From positions 1-64,000 of the forward strand of contig CAVKRN010000003.1 of NCBI GenBank assembly GCA_963658695.1: a stretch of DNA of 64,000 bases. The letters run 5' to 3'. The position numbers and the translations under genes were made by a program. Under the pieces are notes generated by a model. That model had not been told where the DNA came from. It ran no database searches and saw only the letters and a program-made list of their open reading frames with translations. The stretch's first letter is position 1; each line of letters starts with the position of its first letter. Origin of the DNA: CAG-791 sp963658695 (lineage in GTDB: Bacteria > Bacillota > Clostridia > Lachnospirales > Lachnospiraceae). Below, piece by piece: positions 26,484 through 34,991 of this stretch.

Positions 26484-26573
26484 TTTCGATTGCAGCGGCA
26501 TGCTGCAGTCTGTAAAGAAAACACTTAGGGAGGCGCCGCCAGTGGCCGCGCCGCACCGGAACGGAGGCTCTCG

Positions 26574-27527
26574 TTGAGCAAGTATATTCTCAAACGTCTT
26601 TTGCACTCTCTGGTCACATTATGTATCGTCATCACCATCGTTCTGCTGCTGCTTCGTAAGATGCCTGTGGAAGGCTACTTCAACAATTATGAGAAAATGT
26701 CGCAGACACAGATCAACGTAACGCTCCAGAAGCTCGGCCTCAAGGACCCGGCTCCGGTGCAGGTGGTGAAGTATTTCGGACAGGTTCTCAAGGGCGATCT
26801 TGGTACCTCCAACAAATACCGGGAAGGCTATCCGATTGCCAAGATCATTGCCAAGAAGGCGCCCATCTCCATCGAAATGGGACTTCTGGCAGAGATTATC
26901 TCACTGGCGCTGGGACTTCCTTTGGGAATTGCCATGGCTAAATCCACAAGAAGCCGCTGGAAGCTGTGGGACAAATTCGGAACGGTGCTGATCGTTATCG
27001 TGCAGGCCGTTCCCTCGGCAGTTTATCATCTGCTCATTCAGCTCTATGGCAGTGAGTTTCTGGGCGTCTCCATGCTCTTTGATGAGAGCAACTGGCTGAC
27101 CTGGATCCTACCTGTTTTCTCCTTATCCCTTGGAAATATTGTCTACTACGCCATGTGGCTTCGCCGGTACATGGTGGATGAGGCCAATAAGGACTATATC
27201 CGCCTGGCAAGAGCCAAGGGCGTTCCGGAAGGCAAAATCAGCAGGACCCATGTGTTCCGCAATGCCTTCGTTCCGCTGGTGCAGTACATCCCCAACTCCA
27301 TTTTGTTCACACTGATGGGCTCGTTGTATGTGGAATCTCTGTACTCGATCCCGGGTATGGGAGGACTTTTGGTGCAGGTAATTAAGATTCAGGACAACAC
27401 CATGGTGCAGGCTCTGGTTGTGATTTATGCCGGAATCTCCGTAATCGGACTCCTGCTGGGCGATATTCTTATGGGGCTGGTGGATCCCAGAATCAGCTTC
27501 ACGAAAAAGGAGGGAGCAAGAGCATGA
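26574..27527 (+). CDS. oppB: Oligopeptide ABC transporter permease OppB
   Basis: A 317-residue permease with about six membrane segments. The EAA-loop region is YIRLARAKGVPEGKISRTHV, and the end SLYSIPGMGGLLVQ is typical of OppB/DppB. The start is TTG at 26574, chosen because GGAGG lies six bases upstream and the protein begins in the usual way (SKYILKRLLHSLVTL). Its stop overlaps the oppC start by four bases. Confidence 0.92.
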   Translation: MSKYILKRLLHSLVTLCIVITIVLLLLRKMPVEGYFNNYEKMSQTQINVTLQKLGLKDPAPVQVVKYFGQVLKGDLGTSNKYREGYPIAKIIAKKAPISIEMGLLAEIISLALGLPLGIAMAKSTRSRWKLWDKFGTVLIVIVQAVPSAVYHLLIQLYGSEFLGVSMLFDESNWLTWILPVFSLSLGNIVYYAMWLRRYMVDEANKDYIRLARAKGVPEGKISRTHVFRNAFVPLVQYIPNSILFTLMGSLYVESLYSIPGMGGLLVQVIKIQDNTMVQALVVIYAGISVIGLLLGDILMGLVDPRISFTKKEGARA

Positions 27528-28555
27528 CCATCCGCGGAGAAAAAGAAAAACAGCTGGAGAATGCGCTGACACAGAACCTGAAAAAGGAGCTTTCCCCTTA
27601 CGAGCGTTACAAGGATCTTTCGGAGGAGGAACTCTTTACCGAGGCAGAATCGGACGAGAAAAATGCCGAGCGCGGCGGATATTCCAATTATTCCTACTGG
27701 GGCGCCACGCTGCGTGCCTTCTTCAAAAACAAGGTAGCCGTTTTCTTCCTGATCGTGATCATTGCGGTGCTGGCCTTTACCTTTATTCAGCCGCTTCTCC
27801 CCAACCAGAGAAGCCCCAAGACCATCAACAATGACCCGGCAACCGGCATTCAGATCATCAACCACCAGCCGGACTCTGAATACTGGTTCGGAACGAATTC
27901 CATCGGGCAGGACCTGTGGGCAAGGACCTGGGCCGGCACCCGCACTTCACTTGGTATTGGCTTTGCCGTAGCGGCCTTTGAGGCTGGCTTTGGTACGCTG
28001 ATCGGCCTTTTGTGGGGGTATGTCCGCAAGCTGGATACCTTTTTTACCGAGCTTTACAATATCTTTGACAATGTACCCCAGACGCTGGTGCTGATTTTGA
28101 TTTCCTATATCATGAATCCGAGCGTCGGAACCATTATTTTCGCTCTGTGCCTGACAGGATGGCTTTCCATGGCGCGCTTCATCCGCAACATGGTCGTCAT
28201 CATCCGTGACCGGGACTATAACCTGGCGTCCCGCTGCCTTGGCACTACTACCGGCCGTATTGTCACCAAGAACCTTCTTCCGTATCTGGTTTCGGTTATC
28301 GCCCTTCGTATTTCGCTGGCCATTCCTTCGGCCATCGGCAATGAAGTATTCGTGACCTACATCGGCATCGGCCTCCCGACGGATATCCCGTCTCTTGGAA
28401 ACCTGGTACAGGCCGGACGTCTTTTGATGAGCCAGCCGGAGCTCCGTTACCAGCTGCTGTTTCCGACTGCCATTCTGGCCGTGATTACGATCTCGATGTA
28501 CATCGTCGGAAATGCATTTGCAGATGCAGCAGATCCGAAGAACCACATGAATTGA
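27524..28555 (+). CDS. oppC: Oligopeptide ABC transporter permease OppC
   Basis: A 343-residue permease. An 85-residue charged cytoplasmic N-terminus precedes the first membrane segment (VAVFFLIVIIAVLAFTF). DSEYWFGTNSIGQDLWAR and the EAA loop (NLASRCLGTTTGRIVTKN) mark it as OppC/DppC. The start overlaps oppB (ATGA). The N-terminal extension is longer than usual. Pairs with OppB to form the membrane channel. Confidence 0.92.
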   Translation: MTIRGEKEKQLENALTQNLKKELSPYERYKDLSEEELFTEAESDEKNAERGGYSNYSYWGATLRAFFKNKVAVFFLIVIIAVLAFTFIQPLLPNQRSPKTINNDPATGIQIINHQPDSEYWFGTNSIGQDLWARTWAGTRTSLGIGFAVAAFEAGFGTLIGLLWGYVRKLDTFFTELYNIFDNVPQTLVLILISYIMNPSVGTIIFALCLTGWLSMARFIRNMVVIIRDRDYNLASRCLGTTTGRIVTKNLLPYLVSVIALRISLAIPSAIGNEVFVTYIGIGLPTDIPSLGNLVQAGRLLMSQPELRYQLLFPTAILAVITISMYIVGNAFADAADPKNHMN

Positions 28556-28556
28556 T

Positions 28557-28617
28557 AACTATTCGGGGCCAAGCTGCGCAGCGGCGGTTTTTGCGAATGG
28601 GGCTCTGAACAGTTACG
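28557..28617. repeat. Family B palindromic repeat, copy 2
   Basis: Between oppC and oppD. Ends AACTATTCGGGGCC and GGGGCTCTGAACAGTTAC are imperfect inverted repeats, with GCTGCGCAGCGGCGG between. Same core as at 5305-5376. Confidence 0.65.
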
Positions 28618-28630
28618 GATGGAGATTATT

Positions 28631-29779
28631 ATGAGCGAAAATACGACAACACCCAGCCGGGAGGTGCTCCTCTCGGTAAAAGATCTGGACTTCCAGTTCA
28701 CGCTCCGCGGGCAGGTGCTCCATGCACTGCGCGGCATTTCGCTGGATGTCTATAAAGGAGAAAGTCTTGCCATTGTCGGGGAATCCGGCTCCGGTAAATC
28801 GGTTTTTGTATCGACACTGATGGGCTTAAATGCTTCCAACGGACGAATCACCGGAGGCAGCATTTTGTATGACGGGAAGGACCTGACCAAGCTTCATACC
28901 AATGAGGAGTGGCTGCAGATTCGTGGCAAGAAGATTGCCATGGTCATGCAGGACCCGATGACATCCTTGAATCCCCTGAAAACCATCGGATATCAGATTC
29001 AGGAGGCAGTAGAGCTTCATCAGAATCTGCGCGGTGAGGCGGCGAAAAAGGCTGTCTATGAGCTTCTTGAGGACGTTGGCATCAGCGATCCGGAGCGGCG
29101 GTACAAGCAGTATCCCCATGAATTCTCCGGCGGTATGCGCCAGCGCGTTGTCATTGCCATTGCCGTTGCCTGCCGGCCCCAGATTCTGATCTGCGATGAG
29201 CCGACTACCGCACTGGATGTGACGATTCAGGCGCAGATTCTGGGTATCTTAAAGGACATGAAGGCCAAATACGACCTCACGACCATTTACATCACTCATG
29301 ATCTTGGTGTCGTTGCGAATGTGGCGGATCGAATTGCCGTGATGTATGCCGGTGACTTCGTGGAAATCGGCAGCTGCAATGAGGTGTTTTACGATCCGAG
29401 ACACCCGTACACCTGGGCACTGCTCTCGAGTCTGCCGCAGCTGGGCATCAAGGGGCAGGATCTTTACACGATTGTCGGGACACCGCCGAACCTGTTCATG
29501 GAGGTGCACGGCGATGCCTTTGCGGCACGCAATCCCAGACCGCTCAAGATTGACTTTGTAAAACGTCCTCCGATGTTTGAGGTGACGCCGACGCACTACG
29601 CAAGAACCTGGCTTCTGGATTCCAGATCGCCCAAGATCGAGCCGCCGGAGCACATCCGGTCACTGCGCGAAAAGGGAAAGGCACTCGGAATTGCATCGCC
29701 GGAGCATGGAACGCCGGTGGAGGAGGCAGATGATCAGGCGGCAGGAGGTGCTGCAAGAGGAGGTGAAGCCAATGGCTGA
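28631..29779 (+). CDS. oppD: Oligopeptide ABC transporter ATP-binding protein OppD
   Basis: A 382-residue ABC ATPase. Walker A is GESGSGKSVF, signature FSGGMRQR, Walker B ILICDEPTTALD, with the H-loop in YITHDLGV. The C-terminal region shows the Opp/Dpp-specific segment (NPRPLKIDFVKRPPMFEV), though the usual iron-sulfur Cys motif is not seen. ATG 28631 has GGAG upstream. It overlaps oppF by eight bases. The tail after residue 350 is acidic and not conserved. Confidence 0.93.
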   Translation: MSENTTTPSREVLLSVKDLDFQFTLRGQVLHALRGISLDVYKGESLAIVGESGSGKSVFVSTLMGLNASNGRITGGSILYDGKDLTKLHTNEEWLQIRGKKIAMVMQDPMTSLNPLKTIGYQIQEAVELHQNLRGEAAKKAVYELLEDVGISDPERRYKQYPHEFSGGMRQRVVIAIAVACRPQILICDEPTTALDVTIQAQILGILKDMKAKYDLTTIYITHDLGVVANVADRIAVMYAGDFVEIGSCNEVFYDPRHPYTWALLSSLPQLGIKGQDLYTIVGTPPNLFMEVHGDAFAARNPRPLKIDFVKRPPMFEVTPTHYARTWLLDSRSPKIEPPEHIRSLREKGKALGIASPEHGTPVEEADDQAAGGAARGGEANG

Positions 29780-30704
29780 ACGCAAAAAGCTCATTGAGGT
29801 TGACCATATCAAGGTGCAGTTCGGTGCAAAGCGTCATCCCTTTGTTGCGGTGGATGATGTCAGCTTTGACATTTACGAGGGAGAAACCTTTGGACTTGTA
29901 GGTGAGTCCGGTTCAGGCAAAACAACGATCGGCCGTTCCATCATCCGCATCAATCCGGTGTCGGAGGGAGAGATTCGTTTTAACGGGAAACGGATTTCCG
30001 GAAAGCTTTCCAAAGAAGAGGACCAGCAGGTTACCAAGGACATTCAGATGATCTTTCAGGATCCCATGAGTTCGCTGAATGAGCGGGCCAAGGTGGGCTA
30101 TATCGTGTCTGAAGGACTGTATTCGCCTGGTCATCACCTCAGCGAAGCGGAGCGCCAGGAGAAGGTGGACCGGGCGCTGCGCGCTGTGGGTCTTCTTCCG
30201 GAGTTTGCCAGCCGATTCCCCCACGAGTTTTCCGGCGGACAACGCCAGCGCATCGGCATCGCAAGGGCTCTTGTTATGGATCCGAAGTTTATTGTGGCCG
30301 ATGAGCCGATTTCGGCCCTGGACGTTTCCATCCGTGCACAGGTGCTCAATCTCATGTCCAAGCTCCAGAAGGAGCGGGGACTGACGTACCTCTTCGTTGC
30401 CCATGATCTTTCCGTTGTACGCTTCATCTGTGACCGGATTGCCGTCATTCATAAGGGCAGAATTGTAGAACTTGCGGAGTCGGAGGAGTTGTTCCGACAC
30501 CCGCTGCATCCCTACACGAAGGCGCTTTTGTCCGCCATTCCTCAGCCGGATCCGGTGGAGGAGAAGAATAAAAAGCTTTTGATCTATGATGCGTCGGTAC
30601 ATGATTATTCCGAGTACAAGCCGGAGTGGACCGAGATCCTTCCGGGACACTTTATTCTGGCCAACGAAAAGGAGCTGGAGGAATACCGAAGCGAATTGAA
30701 ATAA
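29772..30704 (+). CDS. oppF: Oligopeptide ABC transporter ATP-binding protein OppF
   Basis: A 310-residue ABC ATPase. Walker A is GESGSGKTTIG, signature FSGGQRQRIG, Walker B FIVADEPISALD and the H-loop in FVAHDLSV. ATG 29772 has AGGAGGTG upstream and overlaps the oppD stop. It forms the second nucleotide-binding subunit of the peptide importer. It is the last transporter gene; a possible hairpin follows, then the hydrolase fusion gene at 30865. Confidence 0.93.
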   Translation: MAERKKLIEVDHIKVQFGAKRHPFVAVDDVSFDIYEGETFGLVGESGSGKTTIGRSIIRINPVSEGEIRFNGKRISGKLSKEEDQQVTKDIQMIFQDPMSSLNERAKVGYIVSEGLYSPGHHLSEAERQEKVDRALRAVGLLPEFASRFPHEFSGGQRQRIGIARALVMDPKFIVADEPISALDVSIRAQVLNLMSKLQKERGLTYLFVAHDLSVVRFICDRIAVIHKGRIVELAESEELFRHPLHPYTKALLSAIPQPDPVEEKNKKLLIYDASVHDYSEYKPEWTEILPGHFILANEKELEEYRSELK

Positions 30705-30719
30705 TAATCCAATGATACA

Positions 30720-30762
30720 GGGATGGCGAGGCGGCATGGTGGTCGCTGCTTCGTCATCCCTA
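30720..30762 (+). terminator. Imperfect hairpin after oppF
   Basis: GGGATGGCGAGGCG and CGCTGCTTCGTCATCCC can form an interrupted stem, but no T-run follows. Partial termination at best. Confidence 0.35.
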
Positions 30763-30864
30763 TGTCGTTGCAACACAAATCCGGCGTGGGAAACGCTTTA
30801 ATCAGCGGTTGCTTAAATGCCATAAAGTGACTTCATCTCAGAAAGAGAAGGAAAGGAGCAGGAG

Positions 30865-32271
30865 ATGGAAGAAAAAATCAAGGTTTTGATTGCCAATCTG
30901 GATACACCGAACTATGTTCGCGCCATGGAGCATGTGGGCGCAGAATGTGTGAATACAAGAGAGGTTCCGGAGAGCATCGAGGAGTATGATGCGCTGATTC
31001 TGCCGGGGGGCGATGACATCGATCCGGTGTTCTTTCATGAAGAAATGAACGGAACCAGAGACGTGGACCATGCATTGGATGTGGCGCAGTTGACCCTCTG
31101 CCGGTTATTTGCGGAGGCGGGAAAGCCGATTCTTGGCATCTGCAAGGGAGCACAGATTATCAACGTGTGCCTGGGGGGAAAGATCATACAGGATCTTCCG
31201 GACGGCGTGCGGGAGCGGCATACCTACCATTCCGGTCTGGGAACAGGGGAGTATCACAAGACCGTTCTTACCCCCGGCACCTTTCTCCATGCGCTGTATG
31301 GAGATACGGTTGTCACGAACAGCTACCACCATCAGGCCCTTGGGGAGCTGGGAGAGGGACTAAAGGTGATTCAGAAAAGCGATGACGGTGTTATTGAGTT
31401 CATCATGCACGAATCACTTCCCATTTACGGCAGCCAGTGGCATCCGGAGAAGAACTGCTGGGAGACCGCGGAAGAAGGCGTTGCAGACGGAGCTCCGCTG
31501 TTTCGTTTTTTTGCAGAGCAGATTCGGGAGAGTAAAAAGCCCACACTGAAAAAGCTTCTGACCAATGCCTTAAAGCCCTGCGGACAGACGCTGTACGTCT
31601 GGGGCGGCGGCTGGAACAAGGAGGATGACGGCGCGGGCGAAGACGGCGTTCGAATCGGACTGAATCCGGAATGGAAGGCATATTTTGATGCCAATGCCGG
31701 CAGCTACGACTATGACAAACACCGCTTTGAATTCGGCCACGGCCTTGACTGCTCCGGCTTTGTGGGGTGGACTGTGTACAATACGCTGGAGAAAACCTCC
31801 GGGCAGTCGGGATATGTCACCAGCTCCACGGCGATGGCAAAGACCTTTGCGGAGAAGGGGTATGGTACGTATGTACCCAATGCAGACATTGATCAATATC
31901 TTCCGGGGGATATTGTGAGCATGGAGGGCCATGTGTGGATCAGCCTTGGGCAGTGCCCGGACGGAAGTGTGGTGCTGGTTCACAGCAGCCCCAACACCGG
32001 TGTGCAGATTTCCGGCTCCATGCTGCCGGGCAAGGAAGAGAAAACAACCCAGTCCTATGCCATTGCAGACGATGCCATGACGACATATTTCCCGGACTGC
32101 CATCAGCATTATGCGACAAGAGAGTGCGAGCTGAAATACCGCAGCGGCAATCTGATGCACTGGGATCTGGAGAAGGGTATTTTGCAGGATCCGGACGGAT
32201 TTGTAAAAATGGGGCCCCGGGAGATTATTGACGCCGTGCTCGGACAGAGGCTACACTGTCTCGTGGTGTAG
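30865..32271 (+). CDS. Fusion of class-I amidotransferase-like hydrolase (C26) and NlpC/P60-like peptidase
   Basis: A 468-residue protein with two enzyme domains. Residues 1-225 match gamma-glutamyl hydrolases of the PuuD/C26 type: LPGGDDIDP, nucleophile Cys93 in ILGICKGAQ, and His193/Glu195 in QWHPEKN. Residues 235-420 look like an NlpC/P60 domain: Cys296 in GLDCSGFVGW, His356 in EGHVWISLG, then LVHSSPNTG. No signal peptide is seen, so both probably act in the cytoplasm. It follows the opp operon, so it may trim imported gamma-glutamyl or cell-wall peptides. Substrate is inference. Confidence 0.82.
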   Translation: MEEKIKVLIANLDTPNYVRAMEHVGAECVNTREVPESIEEYDALILPGGDDIDPVFFHEEMNGTRDVDHALDVAQLTLCRLFAEAGKPILGICKGAQIINVCLGGKIIQDLPDGVRERHTYHSGLGTGEYHKTVLTPGTFLHALYGDTVVTNSYHHQALGELGEGLKVIQKSDDGVIEFIMHESLPIYGSQWHPEKNCWETAEEGVADGAPLFRFFAEQIRESKKPTLKKLLTNALKPCGQTLYVWGGGWNKEDDGAGEDGVRIGLNPEWKAYFDANAGSYDYDKHRFEFGHGLDCSGFVGWTVYNTLEKTSGQSGYVTSSTAMAKTFAEKGYGTYVPNADIDQYLPGDIVSMEGHVWISLGQCPDGSVVLVHSSPNTGVQISGSMLPGKEEKTTQSYAIADDAMTTYFPDCHQHYATRECELKYRSGNLMHWDLEKGILQDPDGFVKMGPREIIDAVLGQRLHCLVV

Positions 32272-32309
32272 TCAAGAGACACCGAATAATTACACGGGAT
32301 GGAGATAAA

Positions 32310-33377
32310 ATGGAGAATGCAAACGGAAATCGTCTGGAGGTCATTCGCCTTTCAGACGATGAAAAGGATGTGATCATTCTGGATCAGACCAGGCTCCCCA
32401 ATCATGAGGAGTACCTTCGGATTCATGATGAGGAAGTGGCCTGGAAGGCCATTAAGCTTCTGCAGGTGCGTGGAGCGCCGGCTATTGGCGTATTCGCCGG
32501 CTATGCGATGTATGTACTGGCGCAGCGCTATGAGGACCGGGAGTATGACGCGTTTCTTGCGGAGTTTCGCCGGCAGGCGGAGTACCTCAACAGCTCCCGT
32601 CCGACGGCGGTGAACCTTTCCTGGGCGCTGAAGCGCCAGACAAGGCTCGTGGAGGAGAATGCGGAAAAGAGTGCGGAAGAGATCGTCACACTCCTTGGTG
32701 AAGAGGCAAAGAAGATCGAGGCGGAAAATGCCGAGATGACGCGGAAGATTGCAGAACACGGTGTCGGACTGATTAAGGACGGCGACGGCATTCTGACCCA
32801 TTGCAATGCGGGATACCTTGCCTGCCTTGGCTATGGGACTGCGACTGCTCCGATCTATTACGGCGCCGAGCAGGGAATGAAGCTGCACGTTTTCTCAGAT
32901 GAGACAAGACCGCTCCTGCAGGGAGCGAGGCTCACCTCCTATGAGTTGGCAAAGGCGGGAATCGATGTTACGCTGATCTGCGACAACATGGCATCCATCG
33001 TGATGAAGCAGGGAATGGTGAATGCAGTGTTCGTCGGGTGCGACCGGATTGCGGCAAACGGCGACTTTGCCAATAAGATCGGAACCTCCGGCGTCGCCAT
33101 TTTGGCCAAGCACTACGGCATTCCTTTCTATACCCTGGGACCGTCTTCCACCATCGATTTTGAGACACCGACAGGAGCGGATATCCGCATTGAGCAGCGG
33201 GATCCGGAGGAAGTAAAGGAAATGTGGTACCAGGAGCCGATGGCCCTTAAGGAAGTAAAGAGCTATAATCCGGCCTTTGATGTCACCGATCACGAGCTGG
33301 TGACGGGCATTGTGACGGAGCGCGGTGTTGTGTATCCGCCGTTTGATGTAAATTTAAAAAAGCTGTTTCAGGATTGA
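32310..33377 (+). CDS. mtnA: S-methyl-5-thioribose-1-phosphate isomerase
   Basis: A 355-residue eIF2B-related sugar-phosphate isomerase of methionine salvage. Motifs: VRGAPAIGVFAGYA, catalytic Cys in THCNAGYLAC, DNMASIVM and catalytic Asp in VGCDRIAANGDFANKIGT. GGAGATAAA precedes the ATG. A purine nucleoside phosphorylase gene follows, which fits 5-methylthioadenosine recycling, though other salvage enzymes are not in the window. Members of this fold also act on ribose-1,5-bisphosphate or dehydroxylated analogues, so substrate is likely but not certain. Confidence 0.87.
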   Translation: MENANGNRLEVIRLSDDEKDVIILDQTRLPNHEEYLRIHDEEVAWKAIKLLQVRGAPAIGVFAGYAMYVLAQRYEDREYDAFLAEFRRQAEYLNSSRPTAVNLSWALKRQTRLVEENAEKSAEEIVTLLGEEAKKIEAENAEMTRKIAEHGVGLIKDGDGILTHCNAGYLACLGYGTATAPIYYGAEQGMKLHVFSDETRPLLQGARLTSYELAKAGIDVTLICDNMASIVMKQGMVNAVFVGCDRIAANGDFANKIGTSGVAILAKHYGIPFYTLGPSSTIDFETPTGADIRIEQRDPEEVKEMWYQEPMALKEVKSYNPAFDVTDHELVTGIVTERGVVYPPFDVNLKKLFQD

Positions 33378-33422
33378 TACAGTGTATGCCGCAGGGGGAT
33401 GCGGCGGAAAGGGGTAACAACA

Positions 33423-34148
33423 ATGGAAGTCAAAGAGAGTATTTCGGCTTGTATCGCAGCAAAGGCAGAGATTGCAAAGGTTGTGCTGATGCCGGGCGAT
33501 CCGCTTCGCGCCAAGGCGGTAGCAGAGAAGTTCATGACGGATGTTGTCTGCTTCAACGACACGCGTAACATGCTGGGCTTTACCGGCACGTATAAGGGAA
33601 AGAGAATCTCTGTCATGGGACACGGCATGGGCGTTCCGTCTATTGGCCTGTATTGCCATGAGCTGTACAGCCAGTTCGGCGTAGAGGCGATCATCCGTAT
33701 CGGCTCCGCCGGCGGTTTGGATATGGGCGTAGAGGCCAAGGATGTGGTCATTGCGGAGGCGGCATCGAGCAACTCCGGCTACGGCAATGCATACGGAATT
33801 CCCGGACAGCTGGCAGCCTGCGCGGATTATGAAATGCTGGCGGAGGCCGTTGAGAATGCCAAGGCACAGGGCTGCAAGTTCAATGTCGGAAAGGTGTATA
33901 CGTCGGACTTTTTTTATTATCCGCAGCAGGGCCTGAATGAGAAGCTTCGCGATTTCGGACACCTTTGCGTCGAGATGGAGACGGCAGGACTGTACTGGAC
34001 CGCGGCTGCAAATCACAAGAAGGCACTGTCCATTCTTTCGATCTCGGATCATCTGTTCAAGCCGATTGCACTGTCTGCAGAAGAGAGACAGAATAGCTTT
34101 ACGGACATGATGGAGATTGCTCTGAATACGGCGGTGAAGTTCGCGTAA
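33423..34148 (+). CDS. deoD: DeoD-type purine nucleoside phosphorylase
   Basis: A 241-residue phosphorylase of the hexameric type. Motifs: VLMPGDPLRAKAVAEKF (phosphate site), GHGMGVPSIGLYCHEL, RIGSAGGLDMGVEAKD and the active-site VEMETAGLYW and SISDHLF. ATG 33423 has AAAGGGG upstream. It splits purine nucleosides to base and ribose-1-phosphate. Coupled to mtnA by 45 bases, it may take methylthioadenosine, feeding methylthioribose-1-phosphate to MtnA (inference). Confidence 0.93.
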   Translation: MEVKESISACIAAKAEIAKVVLMPGDPLRAKAVAEKFMTDVVCFNDTRNMLGFTGTYKGKRISVMGHGMGVPSIGLYCHELYSQFGVEAIIRIGSAGGLDMGVEAKDVVIAEAASSNSGYGNAYGIPGQLAACADYEMLAEAVENAKAQGCKFNVGKVYTSDFFYYPQQGLNEKLRDFGHLCVEMETAGLYWTAAANHKKALSILSISDHLFKPIALSAEERQNSFTDMMEIALNTAVKFA

Positions 34149-34154
34149 ACTTCG

Positions 34155-34208
34155 ATATACCTCTGCGATATGTTAGTTGACACAAACGTACTGCAGAGGT
34201 ATATTTAT
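34155..34208 (+). terminator. Terminator of mtnA-deoD
   Basis: ATATACCTCTGC (34155-34166) pairs perfectly with GCAGAGGTATAT (34193-34204), followed by TTATTT. The 26-base loop contains the -35 box of the next promoter. Confidence 0.75.
34177..34205 (+). promoter_or_regulatory. Promoter of the DUF3793-flavodoxin genes
   Basis: TTGACA (34177-34182), 17 bases, TATATT (34200-34205): near-consensus promoter placed inside the upstream terminator. Downstream, TTAGT and ACTAA around 34216-34230 form a small dyad that may be an operator. Confidence 0.7.
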
Positions 34209-34269
34209 TTCCGGAAGTTAGTAAGAACTAATTCAAGTAACCTAAAACTAACATCGGAGGCTGCCAGGG

Positions 34270-34833
34270 ATGCCGGAGAAAACACTGATTGAGAATTGCT
34301 CACCGACACTTGCCGGTATGAAGCCGGCCAATCTGATCAGCCTGCCGTATGAGAGCATGGAACTGGCCAAGGCGGACATTCGCGAAATGAACCGCATTTT
34401 TGTTGGAAAGGGGCTCCGCGCAGTGCCGCTTAGTTATTGCAAAGCCCATGTGCTGCTGTATATCTATCGGCCACAGTTTCTGGAAAAGGAATTTGAAAAG
34501 GAAGGGGTTCGTGCGTTTCTGGAACAGGCAGGGTATGACTGCAGCGATGTGGACCGGTGCGTTATACGCCTTGGAGAACGGATCCGCGCGCGCAAGAGCA
34601 GCAAGGACTTTCCTCATGAGATCGGATTATTCCTTGGATATCCGCTGGAGGATGTGAAGGGCTTCATTCAGCACAAGGATATCGGTTGCAAATGCATTGG
34701 CGCCTGGAGAGTGTACGGAAATGTGCAAAGGGCTGTGGAGGTCTTTCAAAATTATCGGCGCTGCACGGATGCCTATCTTCGGTCCTGGGAGCTTGGCAGG
34801 AGTTTGGAACAGCTGACGGTGGCGGCTTCCTAA
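34270..34833 (+). CDS. DUF3793 family protein
   Basis: A 187-residue cytoplasmic protein of a family common in Clostridia. Family hallmarks are CSPTLAGMKPANLISLPYES near the start, LLYIYRP, and FPHEIGLFLGYPLEDVKGFI, with Cys-rich GCKCIGAW behind it. Function is not established. DUF3793 genes are often beside flavodoxins and ferrous iron transport genes, and here a flavodoxin follows 158 bases on, suggesting a role in iron or redox homeostasis. Its own strong promoter lies at 34177. Confidence 0.87.
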   Translation: MPEKTLIENCSPTLAGMKPANLISLPYESMELAKADIREMNRIFVGKGLRAVPLSYCKAHVLLYIYRPQFLEKEFEKEGVRAFLEQAGYDCSDVDRCVIRLGERIRARKSSKDFPHEIGLFLGYPLEDVKGFIQHKDIGCKCIGAWRVYGNVQRAVEVFQNYRRCTDAYLRSWELGRSLEQLTVAAS

Positions 34834-34882
34834 CTAATAAGTTATAACGCGTTCTTCCGGGGAAACCCGGTTGAAGATACAG

Positions 34883-34949
34883 GAACTATTCAGACGCAAA
34901 CGAAAAAAGAGACGCACAGCGGCTCTGTAAATAGGCCTGAAATAGTTAC
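34883..34949. repeat. Family B-related repeat, copy 3 (diverged)
   Basis: Ends AACTATTCAG (34884 on) and CCTGAAATAGTTAC (to 34949) are inverted, with CACAGCGGCTCTG inside. More diverged than the copies at 5305 and 28557. Confidence 0.45.
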
Positions 34950-34991
34950 AAACAGATAAACTCACAGCATGTATCAGAAGGAGAAAACACT

